DNA of 64,000 nucleotides from Acetofilamentum sp. (GTDB taxonomy: Bacteria > Bacteroidota > Bacteroidia > Bacteroidales > JAFGXI01), in the NCBI GenBank assembly GCA_020720565.1, contig DYOK01000001.1, forward strand, positions 1 through 64,000, given 5' to 3'. Shown here in pieces: positions 34,884-43,320 of this stretch. The notes under the pieces were generated by a model that saw nothing but the letters and a program-made list of their open reading frames with translations, ran no database searches and was not told the origin of the DNA. The position numbers and the translations under genes were made by a program. The first letter of the stretch is position 1. Each line of letters begins with the position of its first letter.

Positions 34884-35834
34884 TTAATAATTTAAGGTAA
34901 TTCGAGTACCGACACTTCGGTCTTCGAGTTGTTTCGATTCGGTAATGACCGACTTACCTCCTCCTCCTTCGACAAAGCGAACGGCGGCTTCTACCTTTGG
35001 CCCCATACTTCCTTCTCCAAACATGCCTTTGCTTAAATATTCTCTAGCATCTTTAGCATCGAGAAATTCTAATATCTCTTGCTCAGGTGTTCCGAAATTG
35101 GCATATACAAAAGGCACATCGGTTAGAATATAGAGTTCGTCGGCTCCAATTTTTTGGGCTAATAATGCCGAAGCTCTATCTTTATCGATCACAGCTTCGA
35201 GTGGTTGCAACATTTTATTTTCGTCGTAATAAACTGGAATTCCTCCTCCACCCGAAGCTATTACAATGTGACCAGCTTCGACCAAAGATTTAATGACATC
35301 TTGGTTCATAATTTCCAAAGGTTCTGGAGATGCTACAGCTCTTCGCCAAGCATCAGCACCCTTAGGATCTTTTTTAAAAACCCAATTCTTTTTTCCAACA
35401 ATTTCGTCGGCTTGTGCTTTTGAATATAATTTTCCAACTCTTTTAGTTGGGTTTTCGAAAGCTTTATCTTTTTTATCGACAATAACTTGCGTTACGATTG
35501 AAATCACTTTTTTGTCAATTCCTTCTTCGGTAAGAATATTTTTTAAATTTCGCTCAATCATATATGCAATTCCACCTTGCGAATCGGCTACGCAGATATC
35601 TAAAGGCATTTGAGGAATATCATACATTTCTTTGCCTGCGTCGTTTCGCATCAAAATATTTCCTACTTGTGGCCCATTTCCATGGCTAATGACCAAATTG
35701 TAGCCTTCCTTTATAAGGTACACTAAGTTTTTTAATGTATCGTAGGAATTAACATTTTGCTCGTCAATAGTTCCTTTTTCATTTCCTCTTAAAAGAGCAT
35801 TACCCCCAAGGGCAACTACTGCTAGTTTTTTCAT
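34884..35834 (-). CDS. arcC: Carbamate kinase
   Basis: 316-residue amino-acid-kinase fold enzyme converting carbamoyl phosphate plus ADP into ATP, ammonia and CO2. Seen: VALGGNALLRGNEKGT at the N-terminus, VISHGNGPQVGN near 48-59, MPLDICVADSQGGIAYMIE, VIASGGGGIPVY near 193-204 and GSMGPKVEAAVRF near 275-288. With arcB it gives substrate-level ATP from citrulline. A possible promoter is at 35978-35985, and repeat copy 12 is in the presumed leader. Confidence 0.95.
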   Translation of the reverse strand: MKKLAVVALGGNALLRGNEKGTIDEQNVNSYDTLKNLVYLIKEGYNLVISHGNGPQVGNILMRNDAGKEMYDIPQMPLDICVADSQGGIAYMIERNLKNILTEEGIDKKVISIVTQVIVDKKDKAFENPTKRVGKLYSKAQADEIVGKKNWVFKKDPKGADAWRRAVASPEPLEIMNQDVIKSLVEAGHIVIASGGGGIPVYYDENKMLQPLEAVIDKDRASALLAQKIGADELYILTDVPFVYANFGTPEQEILEFLDAKDAREYLSKGMFGEGSMGPKVEAAVRFVEGGGGKSVITESKQLEDRSVGTRITLNY

Positions 35835-35852
35835 ATTTGTTTTTATTTTAAC

Positions 35853-35890
35853 AAGGTCTTTGACCCATATGTTTTAAATATTTTATCCAA
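35853..35890 (+). repeat. Dispersed intergenic repeat, copy 12 (partial)
   Basis: AAGGTCTTTGACCCATATGT lies about 18 bp upstream of the arcC start (minus strand), with the palindrome facing the gene. The tail is not clearly recognisable. Confidence 0.6.
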
Positions 35891-35977
35891 CATTTATTGA
35901 CAATGAATTTTTTGATAAATCAAAATCCTCATTTAATCACAAGCATTAGTTTTATTATTAACCTTTAATTGAGTGTG

Positions 35978-35985
35978 CAAATTTA
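35978..35985 (-). promoter_or_regulatory. Possible -7 promoter element for arcC
   Basis: The minus-strand TAAATTTG fits TAnnTTTG, about 145 nt upstream of the arcC ATG. No convincing -33 box is seen. Confidence 0.35.
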
Positions 35986-36112
35986 GTAAAATATCGTGAA
36001 AATAAACTTTTTGAATTATTTTTTCAAACAGTTGATATTGTGTTGCTTAAGTAAATATCTTTATAAACCATGACGAAAGTCAAAAATATAGTATTAGTTC
36101 TTTAATTTTTTT

Positions 36113-36120
36113 TAAATTTG
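36113..36120 (+). promoter_or_regulatory. Possible -7 promoter element for the enoyl-CoA hydratase gene
   Basis: TAAATTTG fits TAnnTTTG and lies 45 nt upstream of the ATG at 36166. Confidence 0.45.
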
Positions 36121-36165
36121 AAAGCCTAACACACTTCAATTTAAAACTACTTTACTACTCCATTT

Positions 36166-36948
36166 ATGATCGAATTAAAATTCGCCAACTTACTCATTGA
36201 AAACAGAATAGCTTACATCACCATTAATCGTCCCGATAAAAGGAATGCACTTAATTCAGAGGTTGTGAGTAATCTTAAACAACTTTTTAAAGAAGCTGAG
36301 CAAAATCCCGAAGCCAAAATTATTGTATTGAAAGCCAATGGCGATGCGTTCTGTGCTGGGGCAGATTTAGCTTATCTTCAGCAATTACAAAAAAATTCTT
36401 TTGAAGAAAACCTAGAAGATTCGAATCATTTAAAATCCTTATTCGAAGCCATTTATCTCAATTCAAAAATTGTAATTGCCCAAGTCGAAGGTCATGCCAT
36501 TGCTGGTGGTGGTGGTTTGGCTACAGTGTGCGATTTTGTTTTTTCGGTACCCGAAGCTAAAATTGGATTTACTGAAGTTAAAATCGGATTTGTCCCTGCT
36601 ATTATTTCGCTGTTTATTTTAAGAAAAATAGGAGAAAACAGAACTAAGGAGTTACTTTATACAGGCGATTTAATAACTTCACAAAAAGCAAAAGCAATAG
36701 GTTTGATAAATTATATAATAGATCCCGAAAATATTTCGAGTGAAGTTTACGATTTTGCACAAAAGTTAATAAAATCTTGCTCAGCCGATTCATTGGCATT
36801 GACCAAAAATCTATTAGCTCAAGTTCCCACTATGAATCTGAGCGAAGGTCTGAATTATGCCTCTGAAATGAATGCTAAAGCAAGATCAACAAATGATTGC
36901 ATAAGGGGAATATCTGCTTTTTTAAATAAAGAGACCATTGAGTGGTAA
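36166..36948 (+). CDS. Enoyl-CoA hydratase/isomerase family protein
   Basis: 260-residue crotonase-fold protein. The N-terminal AYITINRPDKRNALNSEVV, the oxyanion segment DAFCAGADLAYLQQL (about 63-77), EGHAIAGGGGLATVCDF (about 107-123) and IGFTEVKIGFVPAI are typical. One acid of the hydratase pair is plausible in FTEVKIG. The likely role is hydration or isomerisation of an acyl-CoA in fatty acid, branched-chain amino acid or aromatic degradation; the substrate is not predictable. It is monocistronic between arcC (divergent) and a lipoprotein gene. Confidence 0.9.
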   Translation: MIELKFANLLIENRIAYITINRPDKRNALNSEVVSNLKQLFKEAEQNPEAKIIVLKANGDAFCAGADLAYLQQLQKNSFEENLEDSNHLKSLFEAIYLNSKIVIAQVEGHAIAGGGGLATVCDFVFSVPEAKIGFTEVKIGFVPAIISLFILRKIGENRTKELLYTGDLITSQKAKAIGLINYIIDPENISSEVYDFAQKLIKSCSADSLALTKNLLAQVPTMNLSEGLNYASEMNAKARSTNDCIRGISAFLNKETIEW

Positions 36949-36956
36949 GTTGTTAA

Positions 36957-37051
36957 ATTAAGTACATAGAATAATCTAGTGTCAGACTTTATTAAGCTTA
37001 GAGCTTGTTTTAATGTACGTAACAAAAACAACAAATAGGTCGAAGACCTTA
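36957..37051 (-). repeat. Dispersed intergenic repeat, copy 13
   Basis: The tail begins TTAAGTACATAGAATAATCT, continues with GACTTTATTAAGCT and ends CAAATAGGTCGAAGACCTTA. The palindrome faces the lipoprotein gene downstream. Confidence 0.85.
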
Positions 37052-37190
37052 TCTAAAATAGAATACGTTAGATGATTGCTAAAACACTCATTGAATTGAT
37101 GTAAATATGATTGTTGTGTTAAAAATATTTTGCAACATAAAATTGTGAATACTTACTTTCAAAACATACATACAATGTGGAATAATATTA

Positions 37191-37198
37191 TATTTTTG
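37191..37198 (+). promoter_or_regulatory. Possible -7 promoter element for the lipoprotein gene
   Basis: TATTTTTG fits TAnnTTTG but sits only 6 nt before the chosen ATG. If real, it implies a leaderless or near-leaderless mRNA. Confidence 0.35.
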
Positions 37199-37204
37199 TA
37201 CGAC

Positions 37205-37888
37205 ATGAAAGCCAAATATACTAACAAAACATTTTTAATCGTCTTTTCAGTTATACTTAGCCTACTCGCTTCATGTAGAAGCGATGTAAGCAAGGGAAAG
37301 GAAGGGATTATTCACTATGAACTCACCTATTTAGATGACGAAACAGCGAATCCAATCATTACTTTTTTGCCCAACACCATGCAATATTCCTTTAAAGACG
37401 ACCGTACAGTGCAAAAAGTTGAAGGTTGGGGTGGTGTTTTTAAAATGGTTGGTATATCTGACAACGAAAAAGACTCTGTAATTGCTTTAATGAAAATTTT
37501 GGGCGAAAAATACCAATATCGATGCGGATTAGGTGACGATAGTTTTGGTTACGACCCACTCGAAGGTGTTAAAATTGAGTACGTAGACGGAACCAAAGAA
37601 ATTGCTGGATATAAATGTAAGAAAGCAATTGCCAAATATAAAGACCAAACCTTCGACTTGTATTATACCGAAGAAATTAAAATTAAAGAAGCCAATTGGA
37701 ATACACCTTATAAGGAAGTGAAAGGCGTGTTGATGGAATATCAAATCAATATGTTCAACATTAACACTAAAATTGTAGCTAAAGAAATCGAGAAAATCGA
37801 AGTCGCCGAAACCGAGTTTGAAATTCCTGAAGGCTTTTTAAAAGTAGATAAAAAGAAAATTGAAGAATCAGTTTTTAAATTTATGTAA
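37205..37888 (+). CDS. Lipoprotein, DUF4412/GLPGLI-like
   Basis: 227 residues starting MKAKYTNKTFLIVFSVILSL with a lipobox LLASC (lipidated Cys near 24); upstream in-frame starts would bury the signal. The mature part begins EGIIHYELTYLDDE and includes DGTKEIAGYKCKKAIAKYKD and LYYTEEI, a pattern shared with the next gene and with small periplasmic DUF4412/GLPGLI-like proteins of Bacteroidota. Function is unknown. It lies 73 bp upstream of a paralogue, so the pair is probably co-transcribed and arose by duplication. Confidence 0.8.
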   Translation: MKAKYTNKTFLIVFSVILSLLASCRSDVSKGKEGIIHYELTYLDDETANPIITFLPNTMQYSFKDDRTVQKVEGWGGVFKMVGISDNEKDSVIALMKILGEKYQYRCGLGDDSFGYDPLEGVKIEYVDGTKEIAGYKCKKAIAKYKDQTFDLYYTEEIKIKEANWNTPYKEVKGVLMEYQINMFNINTKIVAKEIEKIEVAETEFEIPEGFLKVDKKKIEESVFKFM

Positions 37889-37961
37889 CTTTTTTGCCAT
37901 TCCTTTGTCTTAGGCATCAGATTTGTAAAACCGTTTTTAAATCAATATAAATATTTTTAAA

Positions 37962-38633
37962 ATGAAATCAATTACGTTACTTCTCTCAATTGCTTTGGTA
38001 GCAATCAATTTAAACACTTTTGCAGGCGGAAAAAAACCTGCTGGCGGATTCTCGGGCACAGTAAAATATAAAATTACTTACGAAGGTCGCGAAATATCGG
38101 CACAAGAACAAGCCCAAATGCCCTCAGAAATTGTTGAATACCATCTTAACAATATGACTCGAAAAGACATGGTAACTCCAATGTATTCGGTAATTACAAT
38201 TTTAAACAACGAAACCCAAGAAACCATTCTTTTAATCGATGCAATGGGTAAAAAATTCTACATTAAAAAATCGGGCGAAGAAGTTAAAGCAGCAATGGCT
38301 AAAAACGACTCTGCAAATGCTAAACCCGAAGTAAAAATGTTAGACGGAACAAAAACGATTGCTGGTTATGTTTGTAAAAAAGCTGAATTAGTTTCGGGCG
38401 AAGAAACCACTACTGTTTTTTATACCGATGCAATTGCAGCGGTAAATCAAGAATACAAAGAAATACCAGGCTACCCAATGTATTATAGCTCTAAAATTCC
38501 ACAAATGGAAGAATTAGTAATGGTCGGCGAAGCCACAAGTGTTGACACCAAAAAGCCAAGCAAAAAGTTATTTGAGATTCCTAGCGATTACGAAGAAATG
38601 ACTCCTGAAATGGCGAAACAAATGGGCATGTAA
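37962..38633 (+). CDS. Secreted DUF4412/GLPGLI-like protein
   Basis: 223 residues with a signal peptide (MKSITLLLSIALVAINLNTFAG). The N-terminal beta strand FSGTVKYKITYEGRE, then LDGTKTIAGYVCKKAELVSG (about 127-146) and VFYTDAI match the preceding lipoprotein. The C-terminus is acidic and methionine-rich (EEMTPEMAKQMGM). Family members are periplasmic proteins of unknown role. The stop TAA is the tip of repeat copy 14. Confidence 0.8.
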   Translation: MKSITLLLSIALVAINLNTFAGGKKPAGGFSGTVKYKITYEGREISAQEQAQMPSEIVEYHLNNMTRKDMVTPMYSVITILNNETQETILLIDAMGKKFYIKKSGEEVKAAMAKNDSANAKPEVKMLDGTKTIAGYVCKKAELVSGEETTTVFYTDAIAAVNQEYKEIPGYPMYYSSKIPQMEELVMVGEATSVDTKKPSKKLFEIPSDYEEMTPEMAKQMGM

Positions 38634-38729
38634 GGCCTGCGACCTATTTCTTGTTTTTGTAACTAGTAATTTATCAGAATTCTAGCTTTTTAAAATACGA
38701 TATTAAATTATGCATAATACTTTAATAGT
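38631..38729 (+). repeat. Dispersed intergenic repeat, copy 14
   Basis: Begins TAAGGCCTGCGACCTATTTC, where TAA is the upstream stop codon. It continues with TTTTTGTAACTAGTAATTTA, TCTAGCTTTTTAAAATACGA and the tail TGCATAATACTTTAATAG. Confidence 0.85.
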
Positions 38730-38747
38730 CCAAAAAAAGAAAATTAA

Positions 38748-38776
38748 AAGGTACTAAATTTAGTACCTTTTTTTAT
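38748..38776. terminator. Intrinsic terminator (bidirectional hairpin)
   Basis: The perfect palindrome GGTACTAAATTTAGTACC is flanked by AAAA and TTTTTTT. It ends the secreted-protein transcript after repeat copy 14. Confidence 0.85.
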
Positions 38777-38788
38777 TGGTATAACTAA

Positions 38789-38820
38789 AAAAATCCTGTC
38801 TATCGTTTGATAAACAGGAT
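38789..38820 (-). terminator. Intrinsic terminator of purH
   Basis: ATCCTGT..ACAGGAT forms a stem; on the minus strand it is followed by a T7 run. It lies 27 bp after the purH stop. Confidence 0.85.
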
Positions 38821-38846
38821 GTACTATATTCTACTAGTTAATAAGA

Positions 38847-40367
38847 TTAATGTTTAAAGTGTCTGATGCCAGTAAACACCATCGACATTTGGTTTTGGTT
38901 ACAAAAATCGATAGAATCTTGATCTTTAATCGACCCTCCTGGTTGAATAACGGCTTTAATACCAGCTTGCATTGCAATTTCTACAGAATCGGCAAATGGG
39001 AAAAATGCGTCGGAAGCCATCACAGCACCATTTAAATCGAAACCAAAACTTTTTGCTTTTTCAATGGCTTGTCGTAAAGCATCAATTCTTGAGGTCTGCC
39101 CTGTCCCACTGGCCAAAAGCTGGTCTCCTTTAGCCAGAACAATGGTATTCGATTTGGTGTGTTTTACTATTTTATTGGCAAATAATAAATCTTTTACTTC
39201 GCTTGGCGAAGGTTTGCTATTGCTTACCACCCTTAAGTCTTGTTCGCTTTCAACTTTAGAATCTTTTTCTTGACACAATATGCCATTTAAAGCTGTTCTA
39301 AAGTTAAATTGTGGTAATTCGATATTTTTGATAACCAACAAGATTCTGTTCTTTTTACTCATCAAAACCTTTAATGCATCATCGGAATAAGAGGGTGCGA
39401 TACAAACCTCCATAAACAAGGTATTCATTTCATCGGCTACTTGTCCGTCGATTGGCCGATTGGTGATAATTACTCCACCAAATGCCGATACAGGGTCACC
39501 TGCAAGTGCGTCTTTCCATGCTTGAACCATACTTGGTCTCGATGCTATGCCGCATGCGTTATTATGCTTTAAAATGGCAAAAGTAGGCTGTTCAAAATCG
39601 CGAATTAAGTTAACTGCCGCATCAATATCGAGCAAATTATTATACGAAACTTCTTTACCATGAAGTTGATCAAACATTTCGTCAAATTTACCGAAAAACA
39701 AAGCTTTCTGATGTGGATTCTCTCCATATCTTAAACCTCGATGATCGTTCACACTTTGTTTAAAAACCGAAATATCTTCTTTAGCATTGAAATATTTAAA
39801 AATAGCTGTATCGTAATGCGAAGACACATTAAATGCATGTAACGCAAACAACCTTCTTTGTTCCACAGATGTGGCACAAGCTTGTGTTTTTAAAATATCT
39901 AACAACATAGAATATTGTTGTTTCGAAGGAATTACAACCACATCGCCAAAATTTTTAGCAGCTGCTCTTATCAGCGAAATTCCGCCTATGTCAATCTTTT
40001 CGATAATTTCGGCGTCGGTACCACCTGAGGCAACCGTTTCTTCGAATGGATATAGATCTACCACAACCAAATCAATCTCAGGAATTTGAAACGATTCTAG
40101 TTGAGCAATATCCGACTGATTTTCGCGACGTGCCAAAATGCCACCAAAAACTTTTGGATGTAAGGTTTTAACACGTCCACCTAAGATTGAAGGATAAGTT
40201 GTTAAATCTTCGACAGGCACCACCTTTGCACCAAGCGATTCTAAAAACGTTTGAGTTCCACCTGTAGAATAGAGTGTAACATTATTCTCTATAAGGGTTT
40301 TAACAATTTCGTCTAATCCATCTTTGTGGTAAACAGAAATAAGTGCCGACTTTATTTTTTTATGCAT
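38847..40367 (-). CDS. purH: Bifunctional AICAR transformylase/IMP cyclohydrolase
   Basis: 506 residues catalysing the last two steps of IMP synthesis. The start at ATG 40367 (MHKKIKSALISVYHKDGLDE) is preferred over a TTG two codons earlier. The N-terminal cyclohydrolase (MGS fold, about 1-190) shows YSTGGTQTFLESLG and GGRVKTLHPKVFGGILARR. The C-terminal transformylase shows LRYGENPHQKA, the catalytic KHNNACG near 268-274, DPVSAFGGVI and the terminal PGGSIKDQDSIDFCNQ. It is an isolated gene with its own terminator. Confidence 0.96.
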   Translation of the reverse strand: MHKKIKSALISVYHKDGLDEIVKTLIENNVTLYSTGGTQTFLESLGAKVVPVEDLTTYPSILGGRVKTLHPKVFGGILARRENQSDIAQLESFQIPEIDLVVVDLYPFEETVASGGTDAEIIEKIDIGGISLIRAAAKNFGDVVVIPSKQQYSMLLDILKTQACATSVEQRRLFALHAFNVSSHYDTAIFKYFNAKEDISVFKQSVNDHRGLRYGENPHQKALFFGKFDEMFDQLHGKEVSYNNLLDIDAAVNLIRDFEQPTFAILKHNNACGIASRPSMVQAWKDALAGDPVSAFGGVIITNRPIDGQVADEMNTLFMEVCIAPSYSDDALKVLMSKKNRILLVIKNIELPQFNFRTALNGILCQEKDSKVESEQDLRVVSNSKPSPSEVKDLLFANKIVKHTKSNTIVLAKGDQLLASGTGQTSRIDALRQAIEKAKSFGFDLNGAVMASDAFFPFADSVEIAMQAGIKAVIQPGGSIKDQDSIDFCNQNQMSMVFTGIRHFKH

Positions 40368-40570
40368 AACCAAATTTATATTAAATTTTTTATCAAAAGT
40401 CCGTAAGAAAAGTCAAAGATAAAATGCTATTTATTCTTTTTTATAATATTTTTTCGAACAATTTCCAGTGAATTGATATCAAGCAGTAAGATACTTGAAT
40501 ATTAGTACTTTTATATCTATAATGACACTATTTTTTATACGAAAAAAGCAATTAGATTGCCTAAAATGAT

Positions 40571-40578
40571 TAATTTTG
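40571..40578 (+). promoter_or_regulatory. Possible -7 promoter element for the Crp/Fnr gene
   Basis: TAATTTTG fits TAnnTTTG and predicts a leader of about 65 nt. No good -33 box is seen. Confidence 0.35.
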
Positions 40579-40647
40579 TGCTGTCAAACATAAATTCTTT
40601 TAAAGACATTTTTCTAAAAATTAAATCGAATATAAAAGATTAATTAA

Positions 40648-41349
40648 ATGAAACACAAAGATATAAACTGCGATAATTGTTTTATAAGCAAGTCTTCTGT
40701 ATTTACAGTTCTAACAGACGAAGAAAAAAATATTATTCGTCAGAATCACTCTTGTACACATTATAAAAAAGGGGAAATCATATACAAAGAAGGCGACAAG
40801 CCGACAGGACTTATCTGCTTGTCTGATGGCAAAGTCAAAATATATAAAGAAGGTGTGGGAGGACGTGAACAGATTGTTAGAATGGCTAAACCAGTTGGTT
40901 TTATTGGGTATAGAGCATTATTTGCAAACGAGAATTACATCGCTTCTGCTTTAGCTATCGAGGATTCAACAGTTTGTAATATCGACAAAAAAATTCTTTT
41001 CGAAATGATTCATCGAAATACCGAATTTGCATCCAATATTATTAAATCTTTGGCCACCGAATTAGGATTCTCTAATAACAGAACCGTAACATTAACCCAG
41101 AAACACATTAGAGGTCGTTTGGCCGAGTCTCTTTTGTTCTTGATGGATACCTATGGTTTCGAAGAAGATGGCAAAACTATTCGGGTGTATTTGTCTCGCG
41201 AAGACATCGCGAACTTATCAAACATGACCACATCAAACGCCATTCGCACGCTCTCTACTTTTGCTAGTGAAAATATTATTAGCCTCGATGGTCGAAAAAT
41301 TAGTATCCTCGATGTACGTGCACTTGGAAAAGTAAGCGAGATGGGTTAA
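40648..41349 (+). CDS. Crp/Fnr family transcriptional regulator
   Basis: 233 residues. The N-terminal segment has Cys8 and Cys11 (NCDNC) and Cys36. A cyclic-nucleotide-binding-type beta-roll spans about 20-140 (IIYKEGDKPTGLICLSDG), then a dimerisation helix and a winged helix near 165-225 with REDIANLSNMTTSNAIRTLS as recognition helix. The cysteine placement recalls FNR-type redox sensors, but the spacing differs from E. coli FNR, so iron-sulfur binding is only a possibility. It precedes a DUF4293 gene by 22 bp. Confidence 0.9.
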   Translation: MKHKDINCDNCFISKSSVFTVLTDEEKNIIRQNHSCTHYKKGEIIYKEGDKPTGLICLSDGKVKIYKEGVGGREQIVRMAKPVGFIGYRALFANENYIASALAIEDSTVCNIDKKILFEMIHRNTEFASNIIKSLATELGFSNNRTVTLTQKHIRGRLAESLLFLMDTYGFEEDGKTIRVYLSREDIANLSNMTTSNAIRTLSTFASENIISLDGRKISILDVRALGKVSEMG

Positions 41350-41371
41350 TTAAGTTATTATTGCAATTATT

Positions 41372-41833
41372 ATGATACAACGCATTCAAACCTTATATCT
41401 TTTAATATCGGTAGTGGTTATTAACTTGCTTTTTGTTTTGCCCATTAACGAATTAACTAATTCTGTGCATATGCTTCGCTTTACAATTTTTGGCATTTCC
41501 GAAATTGTTCACGATAAGACTGAGTTGATAATAGAAACTATACCCTTGCTGGTATTAACTAGCTTTTCTGCCCTATCGCTATTCTTTTCGATTTTTCTTT
41601 TTAAAAACAGAAGATTACAAACTAGACTTGTGGTGTATTCGATAGTTGTACTTATAGGTTTACAAACGCTTTTTATATTTTATTTGTATAAAATCACTAC
41701 CCTCAATCAGACCAACTTTAGTTTCTCGCCAGGATTGTTTTTACCTATCGTAGCCGCCTTTCTTGCCTTTCTTGCATTTCGTGCTATTCGAAAAGATGAT
41801 GAATTGGTTAAGTCGACAGATAGAATAAGATAA
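41372..41833 (+). CDS. DUF4293 family membrane protein
   Basis: 153 residues starting MIQRIQTLYLLISVVVINLLF, the standard N-terminus of the family. Four transmembrane segments are visible at about 8-24, 55-75, 85-107 and 115-137, followed by a charged tail. Function is unknown; the family is almost confined to Bacteroidota. It is probably co-transcribed with the Crp/Fnr gene. The stop TAA is the tip of repeat copy 15. Confidence 0.88.
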   Translation: MIQRIQTLYLLISVVVINLLFVLPINELTNSVHMLRFTIFGISEIVHDKTELIIETIPLLVLTSFSALSLFFSIFLFKNRRLQTRLVVYSIVVLIGLQTLFIFYLYKITTLNQTNFSFSPGLFLPIVAAFLAFLAFRAIRKDDELVKSTDRIR

Positions 41834-41920
41834 GTGCTTCGATCTGTTTTTATTGCATAACTGCATGTGTATCATATTATTACGAAAATAATTCGTCATT
41901 AAATTATTCAAAGTATTAAT
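41831..41920 (+). repeat. Dispersed intergenic repeat, copy 15
   Basis: Begins TAAGTGCTTCGATCTGTTTT, where TAA is the DUF4293 stop. The remaining words are GCATAACTGCATGTGTATCA, ATTCGTCATTAAATTATTCA and AAGTATTAA. Confidence 0.8.
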
Positions 41921-42005
41921 TTTAATTTTTGGCTTGGTTTCTGTTAAAGATTGTTAAGACTATTCACATTGGGAAATAGTCAGTTTTTTCGTATCAAATT
42001 TTAAT

Positions 42006-42013
42006 TAGATTTG
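42006..42013 (+). promoter_or_regulatory. Possible -7 promoter element for the DUF1573 gene
   Basis: TAGATTTG fits TAnnTTTG and lies 50 nt before the ATG, with a T-rich -33 region. Confidence 0.45.
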
Positions 42014-42063
42014 CGAAACAAATCAAGTTTTTTTTGACAATCTTTTAAAACCAGTTTAAAATT

Positions 42064-43134
42064 ATGAAATCAATATTTTTATTTCTCTCATTTTTTCTAA
42101 TGCAATTTTCGTATAGCCAATCCAAGGCTATTATCACATTTGCAAAAACTGAACATGATTTTGGTACTATTCTCGAAGTAAATGGTCCACAAACCTATGA
42201 GTTTAAACTTAAAAATACAGGAACAGCACCATTGGTTATCAATAATATTGAAGCCTCGTGTGGTTGCACTACCCCAGAATGGAGCAAAGCCCCCATTGCA
42301 GCTGGTAAAGAAGGTTATGTAAAAGTCAGTTTCGACCCAAAAGACAGACCGGGTTCTTTTAGTAAAACCATTACTGTAAGTTCGAATGCCACCGTTCCAG
42401 AAACAATTCTTACCATTAAAGGTATAGTAAAAGAACGAGCAAAAACCATAGACGACGAGTATCAATATACGCTTAATGGTCTAAAAATGACCAGTTCGCA
42501 TGTAGCCATGACAAGAGTCTATAGCAATTCTTCAAAAAAAGATGTTTTAGACTTATACAATTCTACAGACAAACCTATTGTGGTTCAGTTCGACCAAATC
42601 CCATCTCATCTCACCATTAGTCCTGCCAAATTAACTGTAGCCCCAAAGCAAAAAGCAGTTGTTAATTTCACTTTTGATGCCACCAAGAAAAAAGATTTTG
42701 GATTTGTGTCGGACCGAGTTATGGTGATTATCGACAATAAAAGGGATTCAAAAAACAAAATTACGGTGAGTGCCGATATTCAAGAAGACTTTTCGAAACT
42801 TACTAAAGCTCAACTGGATGCGACACCAAAAGCTGGATTTAATAGCACAATTCACGACTTAGGCCTTATTAATTCTGGTGAGAAAAAAACATTCTCTTTT
42901 ACACTTACTAATAATGGAAAAACCGATTTAATCGTACGTAAAATATCGTCAAATTGCGGCTGTACAGTGGCTAAATTACAATCCATGACCATTAAACCTG
43001 GACAATCTACCAAAATTGATGTGAATTTTGATGCAAAAGGCTTAACAGGTAAGCAAAACAAAACAATTACCGTTATTACGAACGACCCTCAAAATTCCAC
43101 TACAATTCTTAGAATTAAAGGAGATATAAAATAA
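42064..43134 (+). CDS. DUF1573 domain-containing secreted protein
   Basis: 356 residues with a signal peptide (MKSIFLFLSFFLMQFSYSQ). Two DUF1573 modules are present: about 25-125 (EHDFGTILEVNGPQTYEF, ASCGCTTPEWSKAPI) and about 260-355 (IHDLGLINSGEKKTFSF, SSNCGCTVAK), with an ASH-like beta-sandwich between (about 135-240). Each DUF1573 module ends with a strand of form TITVxxN. Such proteins are periplasmic and abundant in Bacteroidota; no biochemical role is established. The conserved CGCT pair in each module may bind metal or form disulfides. Confidence 0.9.
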   Translation: MKSIFLFLSFFLMQFSYSQSKAIITFAKTEHDFGTILEVNGPQTYEFKLKNTGTAPLVINNIEASCGCTTPEWSKAPIAAGKEGYVKVSFDPKDRPGSFSKTITVSSNATVPETILTIKGIVKERAKTIDDEYQYTLNGLKMTSSHVAMTRVYSNSSKKDVLDLYNSTDKPIVVQFDQIPSHLTISPAKLTVAPKQKAVVNFTFDATKKKDFGFVSDRVMVIIDNKRDSKNKITVSADIQEDFSKLTKAQLDATPKAGFNSTIHDLGLINSGEKKTFSFTLTNNGKTDLIVRKISSNCGCTVAKLQSMTIKPGQSTKIDVNFDAKGLTGKQNKTITVITNDPQNSTTILRIKGDIK

Positions 43135-43278
43135 ACGTTGACGCTATGAATTTATCTTGAAAATAGATTTTTTGAATAATTTTAAAAATAGATCTATCAA
43201 CCAAGGTGATAAAATAAGTTCACCATCCAATTTTAACATTTATTAAAACTGTTTTATAACACAAGACAGTTTTTTTTT

Positions 43279-43286
43279 TACTTTTG
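43279..43286 (+). promoter_or_regulatory. Possible -7 promoter element for the trx-trxB pair
   Basis: TACTTTTG fits TAnnTTTG and lies about 35 nt before the ATG at 43321. Confidence 0.45.
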
Positions 43287-43320
43287 CAAAAATATTATCA
43301 ACTTAATTATATATTTAAAT

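Larger units (their letters stand above)
35835..36165. other. arcC-enoyl-CoA hydratase divergent intergenic region
   Basis: A gap of about 330 bp with a partial repeat copy (35853-35890), a minus-strand -7 box (35978-35985) and a plus-strand -7 box (36113-36120). Nothing else was recognised. Confidence 0.6.

Noticed and set aside
40648..41349. Naming the Crp/Fnr regulator FNR on the basis of its N-terminal cysteines
   Set aside because: Cys8, Cys11 and Cys36 do not match the spacing of the known iron-sulfur ligands, so only the family level is reported.
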